From Massariosphaeria phaeospora (Eukaryota; Ascomycota; Dothideomycetes; Pleosporales): a DNA stretch of 64,000 bases. Positions 26,012 to 35,693 of this stretch are shown piece after piece. Positions within the stretch are counted from its first letter, which is position 1. Every line of letters starts with the position of its first letter. The stretch covers positions 248,001 through 312,000 of the forward strand of contig JAADJZ010000017.1 in NCBI GenBank assembly GCA_011032825.1, in the 5' to 3' direction. Made by a program: the position numbers and the translations under genes. The notes beneath the pieces were generated by a model. That model had not been told where the DNA came from, ran no database searches, and saw nothing but the letters and a program-made list of their open reading frames with translations.

Positions 26012-27191
26012 ATGGCCTCGAATAGCGCATTGACAGACATTCCCATCGTTGACTTCGGCCAGTTTCTCCACGGTGGGAAGGAAGAAAAAGAGCTCGTGGC
26101 GAAGAGCGTTGATAATGCATTCAGGAACGTGGGATTTGTGTATCTAAAGGGGCATGGGATAGAGAGGGACCTGGTGAAGCGTTGCTTTGAATGGGTACGT
26201 TTCATGATCTGGTATTACGTTGGGTTCACGCAATGTGCTTATAGTTGCGTAGTCCGCGAAGTTCTTTGCTCTATCTCCTGAGACGAGGCTTTTAGCTCCG
26301 CATCCGCCAGGTGGGTCGCATCATCGGGGATATTCGGCGCCGGGTGTGGAGAAGGTGTCACAGCATGCGTATGATGCGGAAGAGTTGAAGAAGCTGCGAG
26401 AGGTGAGTTTCGCGCTGAATCAATAATAGCATTGATTCTTATTACTCATCTCTGATCAGGTCCCGGATTATAAGGAGTCGTTCGAAAGCGGAAATGTGAA
26501 CGACGACGCCCAACCCAACATCTGGCTTCCAGAAGATAAACTCCACGGCTTCAGAGCCTTCATGGAGGAATACTTCACCGTCTGCGCTAACCTTATTCAT
26601 CACATACTCGATGCTCTTAGCATAGCCCTGAATGTTGACGACCCAGGCCTCTCGCCCACGCACTCGAAGTCTTTGTTCCAGCTCCGTCTACTGCACTACC
26701 CAGCCATCGACGCAGAACAACTCCGCAACAATGCTCGCTCGCGCATCAATGCCCATAGTGACTTCGGTACTCTCACCCTACTCTTCCAAGACCACGTCGG
26801 TGGCCTTGAAATCGAAGACCCCATCCACCCAGGTACGTTCCGGCAAGCAGCCCCCATAGACGACACCGTACTCGTCAACATCGGCGATTTGATGGCGCGC
26901 TGGTCGAACGACCGGTACCGGTCCACAGTCCACCGTGTGGGTTTGCCGCCGTCTGTGCCTGTGACAAAGCCGGTCCCGGGACTGGGTGTGACTACTGAGG
27001 GCGAGAGGGAACCGTTTCGGCCGGATGTCGTTGTGCCGGATAGGTATTCGATTCCGTTTTTCGCAACGGCGGATATGGATGCTGTGATTGAGGCGTTGCC
27101 GGGGTGCTGGGACGAGCAAAATCCGAAGAAGTATGAGCCGGTTACTGCATGGGATTACGTGCAGATGAGGATGGCGGCTTTGTATAGTTGA
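26012..27191 (+). CDS. 2-oxoglutarate/Fe(II)-dependent dioxygenase (isopenicillin N synthase-like)
   Basis: Predicted 354 residues from exons 26012-26194, 26253-26402 and 26460-27191. The N-terminal DIOX_N region (IPIVDFGQFL, NVGFVYLKGHGI) is followed by the 2OG-Fe(II) oxygenase fold. Iron ligands are visible as H209-x-D211 (NAHSDFGTLTLLF) and H269 (STVHRVGLPP). The 2-oxoglutarate pair is R306-x-S308 (DRYSIPFF). The protein is therefore predicted to be active. Fungal members hydroxylate or oxidise secondary metabolites, hormones or xenobiotics; substrate cannot be predicted. No biosynthetic cluster is apparent next to it. The gene converges on the GH16 gene, with 285 nt between their ends. 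Confidence 0.93.
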
Positions 27192-27476
27192 TGGTACGTC
27201 GTTGGCTCATTTGTCGATCTGGGATATTAATTACTGACTGGCAACTTCTTATAAGGTATGCTTCTGATCCCATGTTTGATTCAACATTTTTACTACGAAG
27301 AAGCCTCTAAGGTATGATCCCAACCCTAGCAAGTAGCCAATCACTTGCGAATCCTACGGATATCTTGTCCATCAATCAGGTAGGTCCTGCCAAACACCCT
27401 GTTGTACAGGCCTAAACACCAGTCAACGCCAAATATCAATTGAATCTTCCCGAGAGCCCCCTATTCCCAGTACACC

Positions 27477-28698
27477 TCAACGCCTATCAAACGTCTTGAT
27501 CGAATTGACCAGGAAGTAGGCCTCCCTGTACGCCTTAGGCTCCTTGGCAACATACTCATTGCACGTCTGATACCCAGTCTTCGCCTGGCACTTGCTAAAC
27601 GTCGACCATCCATCCCCAGCATACGCGCCACAGAACGTGATATTGAGGATCTGCGCGACAGGGTCAGTCAAGTCCGCACACATAAAACAACACTCCAGAT
27701 TAGATCCAAATACACTTACAATCTTCATCTTCTGCCACGCAGCTTTGACATCACACGACCCCTTTCCAAAGTCCAGTATCGGTGTCCCCCAGCCCCGCGG
27801 CTCCGGCACCTCGCGCTGCAGATCGAGCGGCACGTGGCCTCGCTCGAAGTACCACACTTTGATGCCGTCGTCCTCGATCAGCGTGGCCCACACGCCGCCG
27901 CCCTTGTGGTTGACGGCGTCGCCGAAGGTGCCGGCGGGCGCGTTGACGCCGCAGCCGCTGAGTGCGGCGGTGGTAGAGCACTGTGTGTGGCGGACGTGAC
28001 CGGTGGACGGATGCGCGGTCAGCGTGCAAGGGTTCTTGCTGGTGTAGAGGCTGACTTCGTTGGCGGGGGACAGGGAGACGGATTCGATGATGTCGAATTC
28101 CGAGTAGGTGGCGCTGTCGTAGAGGAGCCAGCTAAGTGTCTAGGTTAGCAAAACGCCGAAGAAAAGTACCCCCTAGTTGGGCATACGTCGGAATGGACAA
28201 CTCACAATGCGGGCCATATCCCACACACGTTCCCAGGAATATGCGCGAAATCAGCAACAAGTAACCCGCTACTAAACTCGTCCTTGCTCTCCGCGCGAAT
28301 GCTCTTGCGGCCCGGACTATGATTCGCGTCGAGGACAGTCGTGCTGTCGACACCGAGATAGATTTTGCCGTCGACGACTTGGGCGAGCTGGGCGTGCTGG
28401 GGATCCGCTTGGGAGATGTAGTTTGCGAAGCCGTCGGTCCAGATATCAGGGCTCTGTGAAGAAAGAGTAGAGTGGTTAGCCAGCTGGATTGGATTGCAGT
28501 GTTGATAAAGAGGGGGGAGCGAAGGAACAAAAGAAAGGGGAGTGGATATATTCTTACATTCTGGAAATCGAAGGACGAGAGGAAGTTGCTTGCGTCGTAC
28601 TTCTTGCTCAGCTTGTATACGGGACCCGGAAGGCTGGCGCCCGTGGCTAGATTGACGAGGGCGGGGACGAGGAGGGCGAGTAAGGTTGATAAGCGCAT
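27477..28698 (-). CDS. Secreted GH16 endo-beta-glucanase-like enzyme
   Basis: Predicted 324 residues from exons 28558-28698, 28206-28453, 27720-28131 and 27477-27650. A signal peptide (MRLSTLLALLVPALVNLATGAS) is followed by the GH16 fold: FDGFANYISQAD-type strand (IWTDGFANYISQAD), the HIPGNVCGIWPAFWLLYD block, and the catalytic EFDIIE motif (the ExDxxE signature of the family, about residues 141-146). The C-terminal part has TFCGAYAGDGW. Fungal enzymes of this group cleave or remodel beta-1,3(4)-glucans outside the cell. Intron 27651-27719 is 69 nt, in frame and stop-free; splicing is preferred because KMKI-ILNITFCGAYAG restores the conserved strand and the donor is a perfect GTAAGT. A TATA element lies about 90 nt upstream of the start. 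Confidence 0.92.
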
Positions 28699-29143
28699 GG
28701 TTGAGTTCGATTTCGGGGTCCGGGGGTGGTATTAGGGTTGTTTGGAAGAGGGTGCATGTTATCAATGGGGGCAAAAAATACCTGGAGTTATATATACGAG
28801 TGGGTGAAGGGTTTGGAGACAGTGATACTAATAAAGTGAAAGAAACGACAGAGACGGAGTGGTGGAAAGAGACTTTGAGGGTTACTTACCAATGACAACG
28901 ATTGGTCTTGGGCTCGATTAATTGACTGTGTGTGCGGGTATGGTTGCCCGGTGACCTTAGGAATCGCCTTGCAAATCTTCATTGGAATCTGTTTGAGAGC
29001 TGGGCTTTGGTGAACGGTAGTATAATTAGCATAGTTGAACATGAACAACTCATATGATAGCTCGCGACCCCGTCTGCTCCGATAGCCCGCGAAAAAGACT
29101 TTGTCGTATGACTATCTCGTTCGTTACAACCTTTCCACTGCTC
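28699..29143. other. Intergenic: GH16 promoter and peptidase-like gene 3' flank
   Basis: 445 nt with no gene. It holds the TATA-like element of the GH16 gene near its left side. Confidence 0.5.
28788..28796 (-). promoter_or_regulatory. TATA-like element of the GH16 gene
   Basis: On the minus strand the sequence reads TATATATAA, about 90 nt before the GH16 start codon, a suitable spacing for a TATA box of a regulated secreted-enzyme gene. Function is inferred from sequence and position only. Confidence 0.5.
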
Positions 29144-30444
29144 CTAGTTAACAAACGTCCGGACACTTGGTCGGACAGTAACTAGGGCGAGGATCGACTT
29201 ACACATAATCAGGCTCTCTTCCGGAGCGAACACGACTCTGAACCGTTCCAGGAAAGTCCTTCCCAAAATAACTGTGCTGAGTCCATCTCCCCAGTCATCA
29301 CTAGGACGAACGGGCACAACACATACAGATTTCTCGCCCCCGGGTTCCTCCATCTCGACAGAGTAGTCGAATCCATCAAGCCGAACCTCTGTACCACCCA
29401 TACCCAACTTCAGCACTGGAAGATCCTTGCGCTTCTCGCAGTCGAACGGCATACCGACAGTGTCAACGATGGCCTGCGCCCATCTACTTGGCAGGACCAT
29501 CGGGGAATCGAGTTGAAAAAGCACCGTCGCATCCTCAAACTTCTCATCCTCCTCGCCAAACGACATACTCTCCAGCGACGTCACCCACGCGCGGTCTTCC
29601 GCTTCCACCAATTTAAGCTGCGTACTCGCCTCTTCGTCAAACCCGTCCGACACGTCGCCGAGTATGAGCTCTCCATCGCCGCTGAATCTCGATGGCAACA
29701 CAATGGAGAAGATGTTCCGGTGCAGCCTCTCGCCACTGACTAACGTCCGCCAGGGACTTGGGAACTGCGGATTCGTGTCCTCAGTTCCAGGCGCGAGGCC
29801 CAAGACGCCATCGAAGCCGCCGTAGATAGCGTACCACGCTACCAGCGTGACTTCCCGGGCGTCGAGGAACGATTGGTGCGGGATGTCCACTCCGCCGATG
29901 GCGAGGGTGTCGTCGGAGATGTTGCCGATGAACCAGGCGCCGCTGAAGGCGAGGCGGTAGGCTTGCTGGCTGGAGACGAAGGAATCTGAGGCGGCTTCGT
30001 CGAAGCCGGGGTGTGGGGAATGCGTGCAGAGCTCAGTGGTGCAGAGTGCGGATTGGAGGAATAAGCGCGGTTCTTGGATGTCGAGGACGACTTGGATGGG
30101 TTGGGATGGGTGGCCCATGCCGATGGTCACGACGTGGTAGACGCCGATGTCCTGATGGGGTTACTATGAGACGATAAAATCGTGTGTGTGACGCGTTCTT
30201 GATTTTGAGCTGGGATGATGGCTTACAAGAATTGGGGTACGGAAAACACCATCCTGGATGAGAGGTTGCTGGCCTTGTGCTGAATTAACCTAGCCCGATC
30301 AGTCTATCAATTTAATGAATCTTTTACATCCCTCACCTCTCCCGTCTTGAAAAGGTGCTCTCCTAGTGGTGTCGCAATAGTAGGCTGTGCGTACAGAAGC
30401 GTAGACAGCAGCCGAAGATATGATGGAGGTATGCCAGGCAACAT
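29144..30444 (-). CDS. Secreted aspartic-peptidase-like protein with altered active-site motifs
   Basis: Predicted about 392 residues from exons 30337-30444, 30227-30289 and 29144-30151. A signal-peptide-like N-terminus (MLPGIPPSYLRLLSTLLYAQ) leads into a pepsin-like (A1) fold: DIGVYHVVTIGMGHPSQPIQ, GGFDGVLGLAPG, FSIVLPSRFSGDGELILGDV and LSTVILGRTFLERFRVVF. In active relatives the catalytic sites are two D-T/S-G motifs. Here the first reads D81-I-Q (VVLDIQEP) and the second D272-S-P (QLDSPMVLP). The aspartates remain but the neighbouring Thr/Gly residues are lost, so activity is doubtful. The 3' end is uncertain: a GTAAGT donor sits just after ESLIMC near 29204, so the last residues may come from a further small exon. 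Confidence 0.8.
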
Positions 30445-31007
30445 GTTGTAGGTGTATGATTCCGTTCACTCCAGACGGTATCTCTCTTAGGGAACAGTAG
30501 GCTATGAAAAGTATGCTCGAGTGACGTCTAGTCTGGGCTTTAATACTTGTAGAGCTGGCGCCTAGCTGTTTCATCCTCCCGAGGTCGGTACACCTTGAGA
30601 TCCTGGCGGAGTCGGCGGAGTCGTGCGTTGGGGGCCGCTCCTAGATGTTGGTAGTTTGACCCGAATCTCGAGAGATAAATTTCTATCGCGTAAGTGATCC
30701 ATTCTGGTGTCTGAAGTAGGCGATCATATCGGGGATTAGTAAAACGCAAGAATAGGAACAGCGATGTCGCTTTAACGCTAGATTTTCACTAGTTCTTCTT
30801 TAGCAGATTCGTTGTATATAGAGAGGATTTTAAAGCCCAAAGCGCATGTTTCGATTGAAGGTACTCATGATTAAAGTGATATATTAACTGCCCTCAAAAA
30901 TGTGTTCTCGTTACTCGCAGATGGTGAAAGGGTTTACACTTCATACGGCAAATGACCATATCCTTCTCTGAAGACATGCAACGCGGAGTCCGTTTACTAT
31001 GGTTGCG
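30445..31007. other. Intergenic upstream of the peptidase-like gene
   Basis: No gene recognised. Moderately A/T-rich, especially 30760-30900. Confidence 0.5.
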
Positions 31008-32113
31008 TTAGCTATGTATCAATGAGGTAACGCCTCGACTTACGCCGTATGATGGTCGGGGAGATGGTTTTGCCCTATCCTTTTTTGTAGTGCTGTTCTT
31101 GACTTCTTTCCGCTTCTTCACCACTCGGTCTTCGCAGTAATACTTCTCCACATCACTGTCCACTGTCCTGTCCCCTGTAGGCTTAGGCCTTCGGCCCAAG
31201 GCCCTCATCAATAGATCTATAAAGAAGTCCTTCGGTAGAAAGAACATGGAGCTGGGCAACTTGGTGAAGTTGTCGACGTAGCAATCGACGAGAAATCTTC
31301 TTGCGGGACTTGCATCGGGGGTCCCATCATATATCAACTCTACGCACTATTCTCCTGGATAAGAGTGCTTGCCATCGGAGCCAAGTTCCCTTGTTGTCGC
31401 AACCAAGGCGTCGATGATCAAGTTTTTGGAGAGAGAGTCCTGTAGCTTTTCGGCTAATACGTAAAGCTTACAAAGACTAATGACCTCATACGCAAGGGTC
31501 TTTGTAGTCAACCTTGCGGAATACAACAATTCAACGTAGAGCCTGAAAATATCGGGCTCGTCCTCTGGTAGTTCTACATACTTCTCCTCAGACTCTTTCC
31601 ATGTCCCGTTCATGGCCTTTCGGAAGAACGCAGATCTGGTGCAGATAAGGTTCTCGTGGACACAAAATTCAACGCCCTCATTGTCTATCAATGCCTCTGA
31701 ATCATCAGCAGCATCGACATCTGTATCATTCGACGTTTGGCCTAGTTCGTTGCTGAGTCCACCTTCCTGTGTCTGATCAAGCTTTTCAGACTTTCCAAGA
31801 TCCAAATCTAATTGGGATCTGTTCGAGTGCTCTTCATTTCGAAGTCCAGTGTCTGCTCCTTCCCTTTTGTTGCTTTGTTGGCCACCATTGTCAATATCTT
31901 TTTCATGTCCACCACCGTTATCATTGTCATCGTCGTCATCGTCGTCGTTAGGATCCTCCGCTCGAGTTCTTCCAACAATGATCCGAATAAAGTTGCCGGT
32001 AACGCTATTAAATGGTTACATGAGAGACGCTCTACAACCATCATATGTACCTACTTTGGTCCACAATCATGTGGAACACGCGGATCGCGAAATTCTGCCC
32101 TGGTTGAGACCAT
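31008..32113 (-). pseudogene. BTB/POZ-domain gene interrupted by an in-frame stop
   Basis: Exon 1 is 32055-32113 (MVSTRAEFRDPRVPHDCGPN...) and exon 2 begins at 32004. Joined, they read NVTGNFIRIIVGR, the first strand of a fungal BTB domain, then a long acidic insertion, then EFCVHENLICTRSAFFRKAM, ELPEDEPDIFRLYVELLY and LCKLYVLAEKLQD. The typical post-BTB block IYDGTPDASPARRFLVDCY and a KYYCED element follow in the same frame. A single TAG at 31347-31349 (codon 239) splits the two parts; no credible intron removes it. An intact product would be about 351 residues; the broken one has 238 and keeps most of the BTB fold. BTB proteins usually act as dimerising or cullin-3 adaptor modules. A nonsense mutation is the simplest reading; sequence error or an expressed truncated protein remain possible. 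Confidence 0.72.
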
Positions 32114-32274
32114 TGCGATTATATGAAAACAGTCTTAAGAATGGAGGAGCTGAGAGTAGATGAAGATAAACAAAATTTAGATGGCAGGTGGTGGGGATCG
32201 TGACTCCTGACGTGGCTGAAACGCTAGCTTACCAACCTCGTCTCTCGCTAGCTTCAAATCACTCGACGCGGCCA

Positions 32275-32410
32275 CGCCCTCTTACATCTAGTATAGCAAT
32301 AACTATAACTATAGAAAGCTACAGTTTTATATATAGCGTTAACTTAATTCTACAAGATACAGGATAAAATCTAAGTAATAGATGATACTCTAGTTAAAGA
32401 GTTATATCTA
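32275..32410. other. A/T-rich, TA-dense segment between two BTB copies
   Basis: About 135 nt dominated by TA steps and short CTATA/TATAG runs, unlike the surrounding DNA. This resembles the result of repeat-induced point mutation on old repeats, but the source repeat cannot be identified. Confidence 0.45.
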
Positions 32411-33003
32411 GCGTGTTTAGCCTGGGTTCTGGAGACCCTGACCCTGTTTCCGCAAGAGCACGCTGCACGCCCACGAATTCTCCGTCCACCAACACAACTG
32501 TATATCAATTCGAACCATTGAATACTCAAAGTTGAGGTTTCTTTTTGGAGCGCTTCGCCTTCACCACAAGAAGTGTAAAGGCCGACCAGTAGTCTCCTCA
32601 TCGGACTAAAGCTAGGTGTGATCTTCTGACAAGACACATATAGGATGCATCGCGGGCAATTTCCTCGTGAAGGCGAGCCAGTTGTTGTCCTGGTATCGTT
32701 GATCAGACGCTTGCCCTTCAGGCTAGGTTGATCTTCCGTATCGATGGACTGTATGCCTTGGTCATGATAGGAAAGCTCGGAAGGAGTCTGGCCAGCGTGC
32801 ACTAGATGGATGTACATCTCGAAGACGCATGGATCTTCGTCCGCTAATTCGACCTTATTGTCTTTCACCTCTTTCCATTGCCCCTCCAGAGGTTTCACAC
32901 ACATATCTGAGCGCATCTGTAGAAGATAGTGTCTATCCACAAAGTTATACTTCTTTCGCCCTCTCCAATACACATGGCGAACGATTGCGGCCGAAACGAA
33001 GAC
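32371..33003 (-). pseudogene. Decayed BTB/POZ gene copy
   Basis: One minus-strand frame retains a BTB-like order: AAIVRHVYWRGRKKYNFVDR, EGQWKEVKDNKVELADEDP, VFEMYIHLVHAGQTPSEL, and later SPMRRLLVGLYTSCGEGEAL, which corresponds to the SPARRFLVDCY block of the neighbouring BTB gene. The stretch between these parts, and everything after about 32568, has lost family character, and no in-frame ATG precedes the domain (a TAA lies at 33007-33009). A small upstream exon joined at CTAAAG is conceivable. I regard this as a decayed relative of the adjacent BTB gene, in the same orientation, rather than a working gene. Confidence 0.6.
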
Positions 33004-34083
33004 TCTTTAGCGGCAATGAGTGTGGAAACAGAAACGTCCTCACTCCCTGGCTGTGGCCTCGGGTATTCGTACTGGTTGCTCAGCTGCTATGTTGTAGACA
33101 GCAGCCGTAGAGACAGTCGTGGATGGTGTTGAGAGATAGCCAGAGAAAGGAGGGAAATTTTCCTGTGTAGCCTTGCATAATCGAACCTTGGTTACGACAG
33201 CTTGGCTCCAAACAAAGGATATAATATAATACCCGTGTAATATGAGGGAGAAAAAACCAATGAAACTTGTCACAACAGCACGCGAAACCTTCGATGTTGA
33301 AGTAGAAGAGGAGAGGGGTGGAACGCGGAAGCGTCGACGCCGAAGGGCCCACCTCAAGCGAGCAGGTCTTGGCACGCTAACTCTTCGTCCCATGTCGCTC
33401 TCCCACCGTCCCGTCTGTCTCTCGAATCCAACTTTCCTAACCGGGCAGGTTCCCAGAAAACTCGTCGATTACAGCTGAGGTTGAATCCCGACAGACCGTC
33501 TCTGGCACGCTAGCCCGCAGCCTCGATGCGTCATGTCGAAGACCATGTTCAGCCACAGTGCAGTGCCACAGCTAAGCAGTGTGGTGGCGGCCTGCCTCTT
33601 CCAACCTCGCCAACTTCACGCACACGTACACGACCGCATCTTGCACCACAGGCATTCCACAGACTGCCAATCGAAACACGGCCATTTGACAGAGTACCCC
33701 GCATTGATGAACACGTGGGCGCTCCTCGCGGAAGAAACGACGGCAAAAACCTACCCAGCAACGTCCGTACAGATACGGGACTCGTAGATTTCGGGACGGC
33801 TTTTAAGCTGCAGGAAAAGGATACAAGCTCTAAAACTACCGTCTTACTCTTTTTATACAAATACGCGCACGGGTCAGGAACAAATGCATGAAAACGTACC
33901 ACGATTACATTTTGCCCGCCCAACATCTCAACACTCGTCTCATCTCCCTGGAGAATTTCTTAGTCCATCTAATCCAATCTAGAATCCGGTTGGAACAACA
34001 CCTTACACACAGTACTAACCGGTCCGTCCCTCAGAGACGAAACTGCTTGGACAGTGGACACCCTCCCCACAATACCATCGAGT
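33004..34083. other. Intergenic, no gene recognised
   Basis: Several open frames of 80-125 codons overlap on both strands but none shows a domain, a credible start or a splice-supported extension. Confidence 0.5.
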
Positions 34084-34395
34084 CTAACCAGACACCCGGC
34101 ACCTACAGCCGCACCACCCACCTCTTAAAGCGAGCAAGATATACGCCACAAGAGCGACACACAGTGCCCCAGCCAGCGAGCACCAAATGCGCGCCTCCAC
34201 GAGCTCCCATCTCAACCTCTGGTTATCCCTGTATAGCCTCTGGGCGTCGTTGTATAGCATCCGGTCGGTCTTGCGTACCGCTGAAGACGACTCGGTATGT
34301 GTGCGGATCATGCTGCGCGAGCTGGTGGCGGTGGGTCCCACACCGCGAGTGCGGGTGCGTCTTGCCGAGAGCTTGTTAGGGTTGGAGTCGGCCAT
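34084..34395 (-). CDS. Possible small single-span membrane protein, unrecognised
   Basis: A 103-codon frame that starts at an ATG (34395). I do not recognise a family. It has a basic, Ser/Thr-rich N-terminus (residues 1-45), a likely amphipathic or coiled segment (MLYNDAQRLYRDNQRLRWEL), one hydrophobic span (IWCSLAGALCVALVAYILLAL, about residues 70-90; shown here as 21 residues split by meaning: IWCSLAGALC then VALVAYILLAL), and a short Cys/Gly-rich tail. The arrangement is consistent with a small tail-anchored or single-pass protein. The opposite strand is also open here, so a chance frame cannot be excluded. Confidence 0.4.
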   Translation of the reverse strand: MADSNPNKLSARRTRTRGVGPTATSSRSMIRTHTESSSAVRKTDRMLYNDAQRLYRDNQRLRWELVEARIWCSLAGALCVALVAYILLALRGGWCGCRCRVSG

Positions 34396-35693
34396 CGTAT
34401 TGGTGTTGGTAGGCGGAGTGGACGTCTGGCTGGAGGATCAAGTCTATCCGACGTTGCGGGCCGCTCGACGCTGCAGTAGGTGATGCAAATTGCGAAGTGT
34501 ATTGTCGTTATCCGCTGTAGTAGTCACAACCTCTTTCACAGTGCCCGAACGCTTTCACTGTTCAGTCCAGTTCGGTGGGCAGTTGAGTTTAGTTTCCGCC
34601 AAAAGTGCTAGTAGTCCTGTGCGATCCTCTTATACATGAGCATTAACTCTAAGGGAAAAAATTCTTTGTAAACGGTAATAGTGGCGGAAAGACCGGTAGT
34701 GACGAGGCCAGTACCCACGGTAACCCGAATTCACTAAAGAGGAAAGCAACGTCCAAAACCATGGCTGTGGTGAAGGGAACTAAACTGTAAGTACCTGGGT
34801 AGTAACAGTACGACACCTATCATACCTAAACTAAATCAACAACGAAATTTCCCCAAGTCCACACTCATAACACAGCTACCAACCGTCCCCCCCTGGCTGC
34901 CGTTTATCACAACAATATTTCCTTCTCACATATAAACTATAATCCTCGAACTATTTTCTCTTAACTGTTCCATGTCAGTCATGGTATAACTAACCACGAC
35001 ACCGTCATGGCATAACGAACCACAACACCGCCATACACACACACTGCCCATGTCCCGCAAAGAACTCGCAAGATGAACGTTACAGCGAAGCTTTTAAAAC
35101 AAAACACCATCGAGTATGTTTCGTTCCGATAGCAGCAACCAAGCTCGTATTATTCTCGGCTCGCTTTCGAGGCGGGTTGAGAAGGGTGTCGACGTCTCCT
35201 TACGATCACTACCTACACCACAGCTACACTAACCACAAAACAACACGGCCATTTCCCACGCCGCATTGACTAGCGCGAGCATGACGATCCCCCCACCTCG
35301 CCAATCCGCTCTAACCCGCCGAACCGCCCTAATAATTCCGACTATCTACCACTCAACAAGATATCCCGTGCATACCATCCTCCCAAGCTCTAGATTATAT
35401 AAATACCCCATCTCTCATGACCGACCAGCCCAACCAGGCCAGGCCATGCATCCCGAAAAACCCCAACAACGCCTCGCTGAACCGAACCGAACCGAACCCA
35501 AGTCGTGACGGCAGTACAACCGCAGCTGCAAATAAAAATAGATAAAGGATGAGGTAAGAAAAGAAAAAGGACCGGGCCAAAGCGGGTATAATGTGTTTTG
35601 GAGGCGCTGGATTAAACAAGGGCAACTGCCGTCAAAGGGGGCATGAATAGACAGCGAAGCCGGTACAAAAGGTCGGGTAGATGCCGTCGACTT
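34396..35693. other. Intergenic, 3' side of BCK1
   Basis: 1.3 kb with no gene recognised. It contains a GAACC tandem repeat (35479-35498) and several A/C-rich stretches. Confidence 0.5.
35479..35498. repeat. GAACC pentanucleotide repeat
   Basis: Four perfect GAACC units downstream of the BCK1 stop codon. Confidence 0.85.

Noticed and set aside
32275..32410. A/T-rich segment as a centromere or replication origin
   Set aside because: It is only about 135 nt long and lies between decayed gene copies; mutation of repeats is a simpler explanation.
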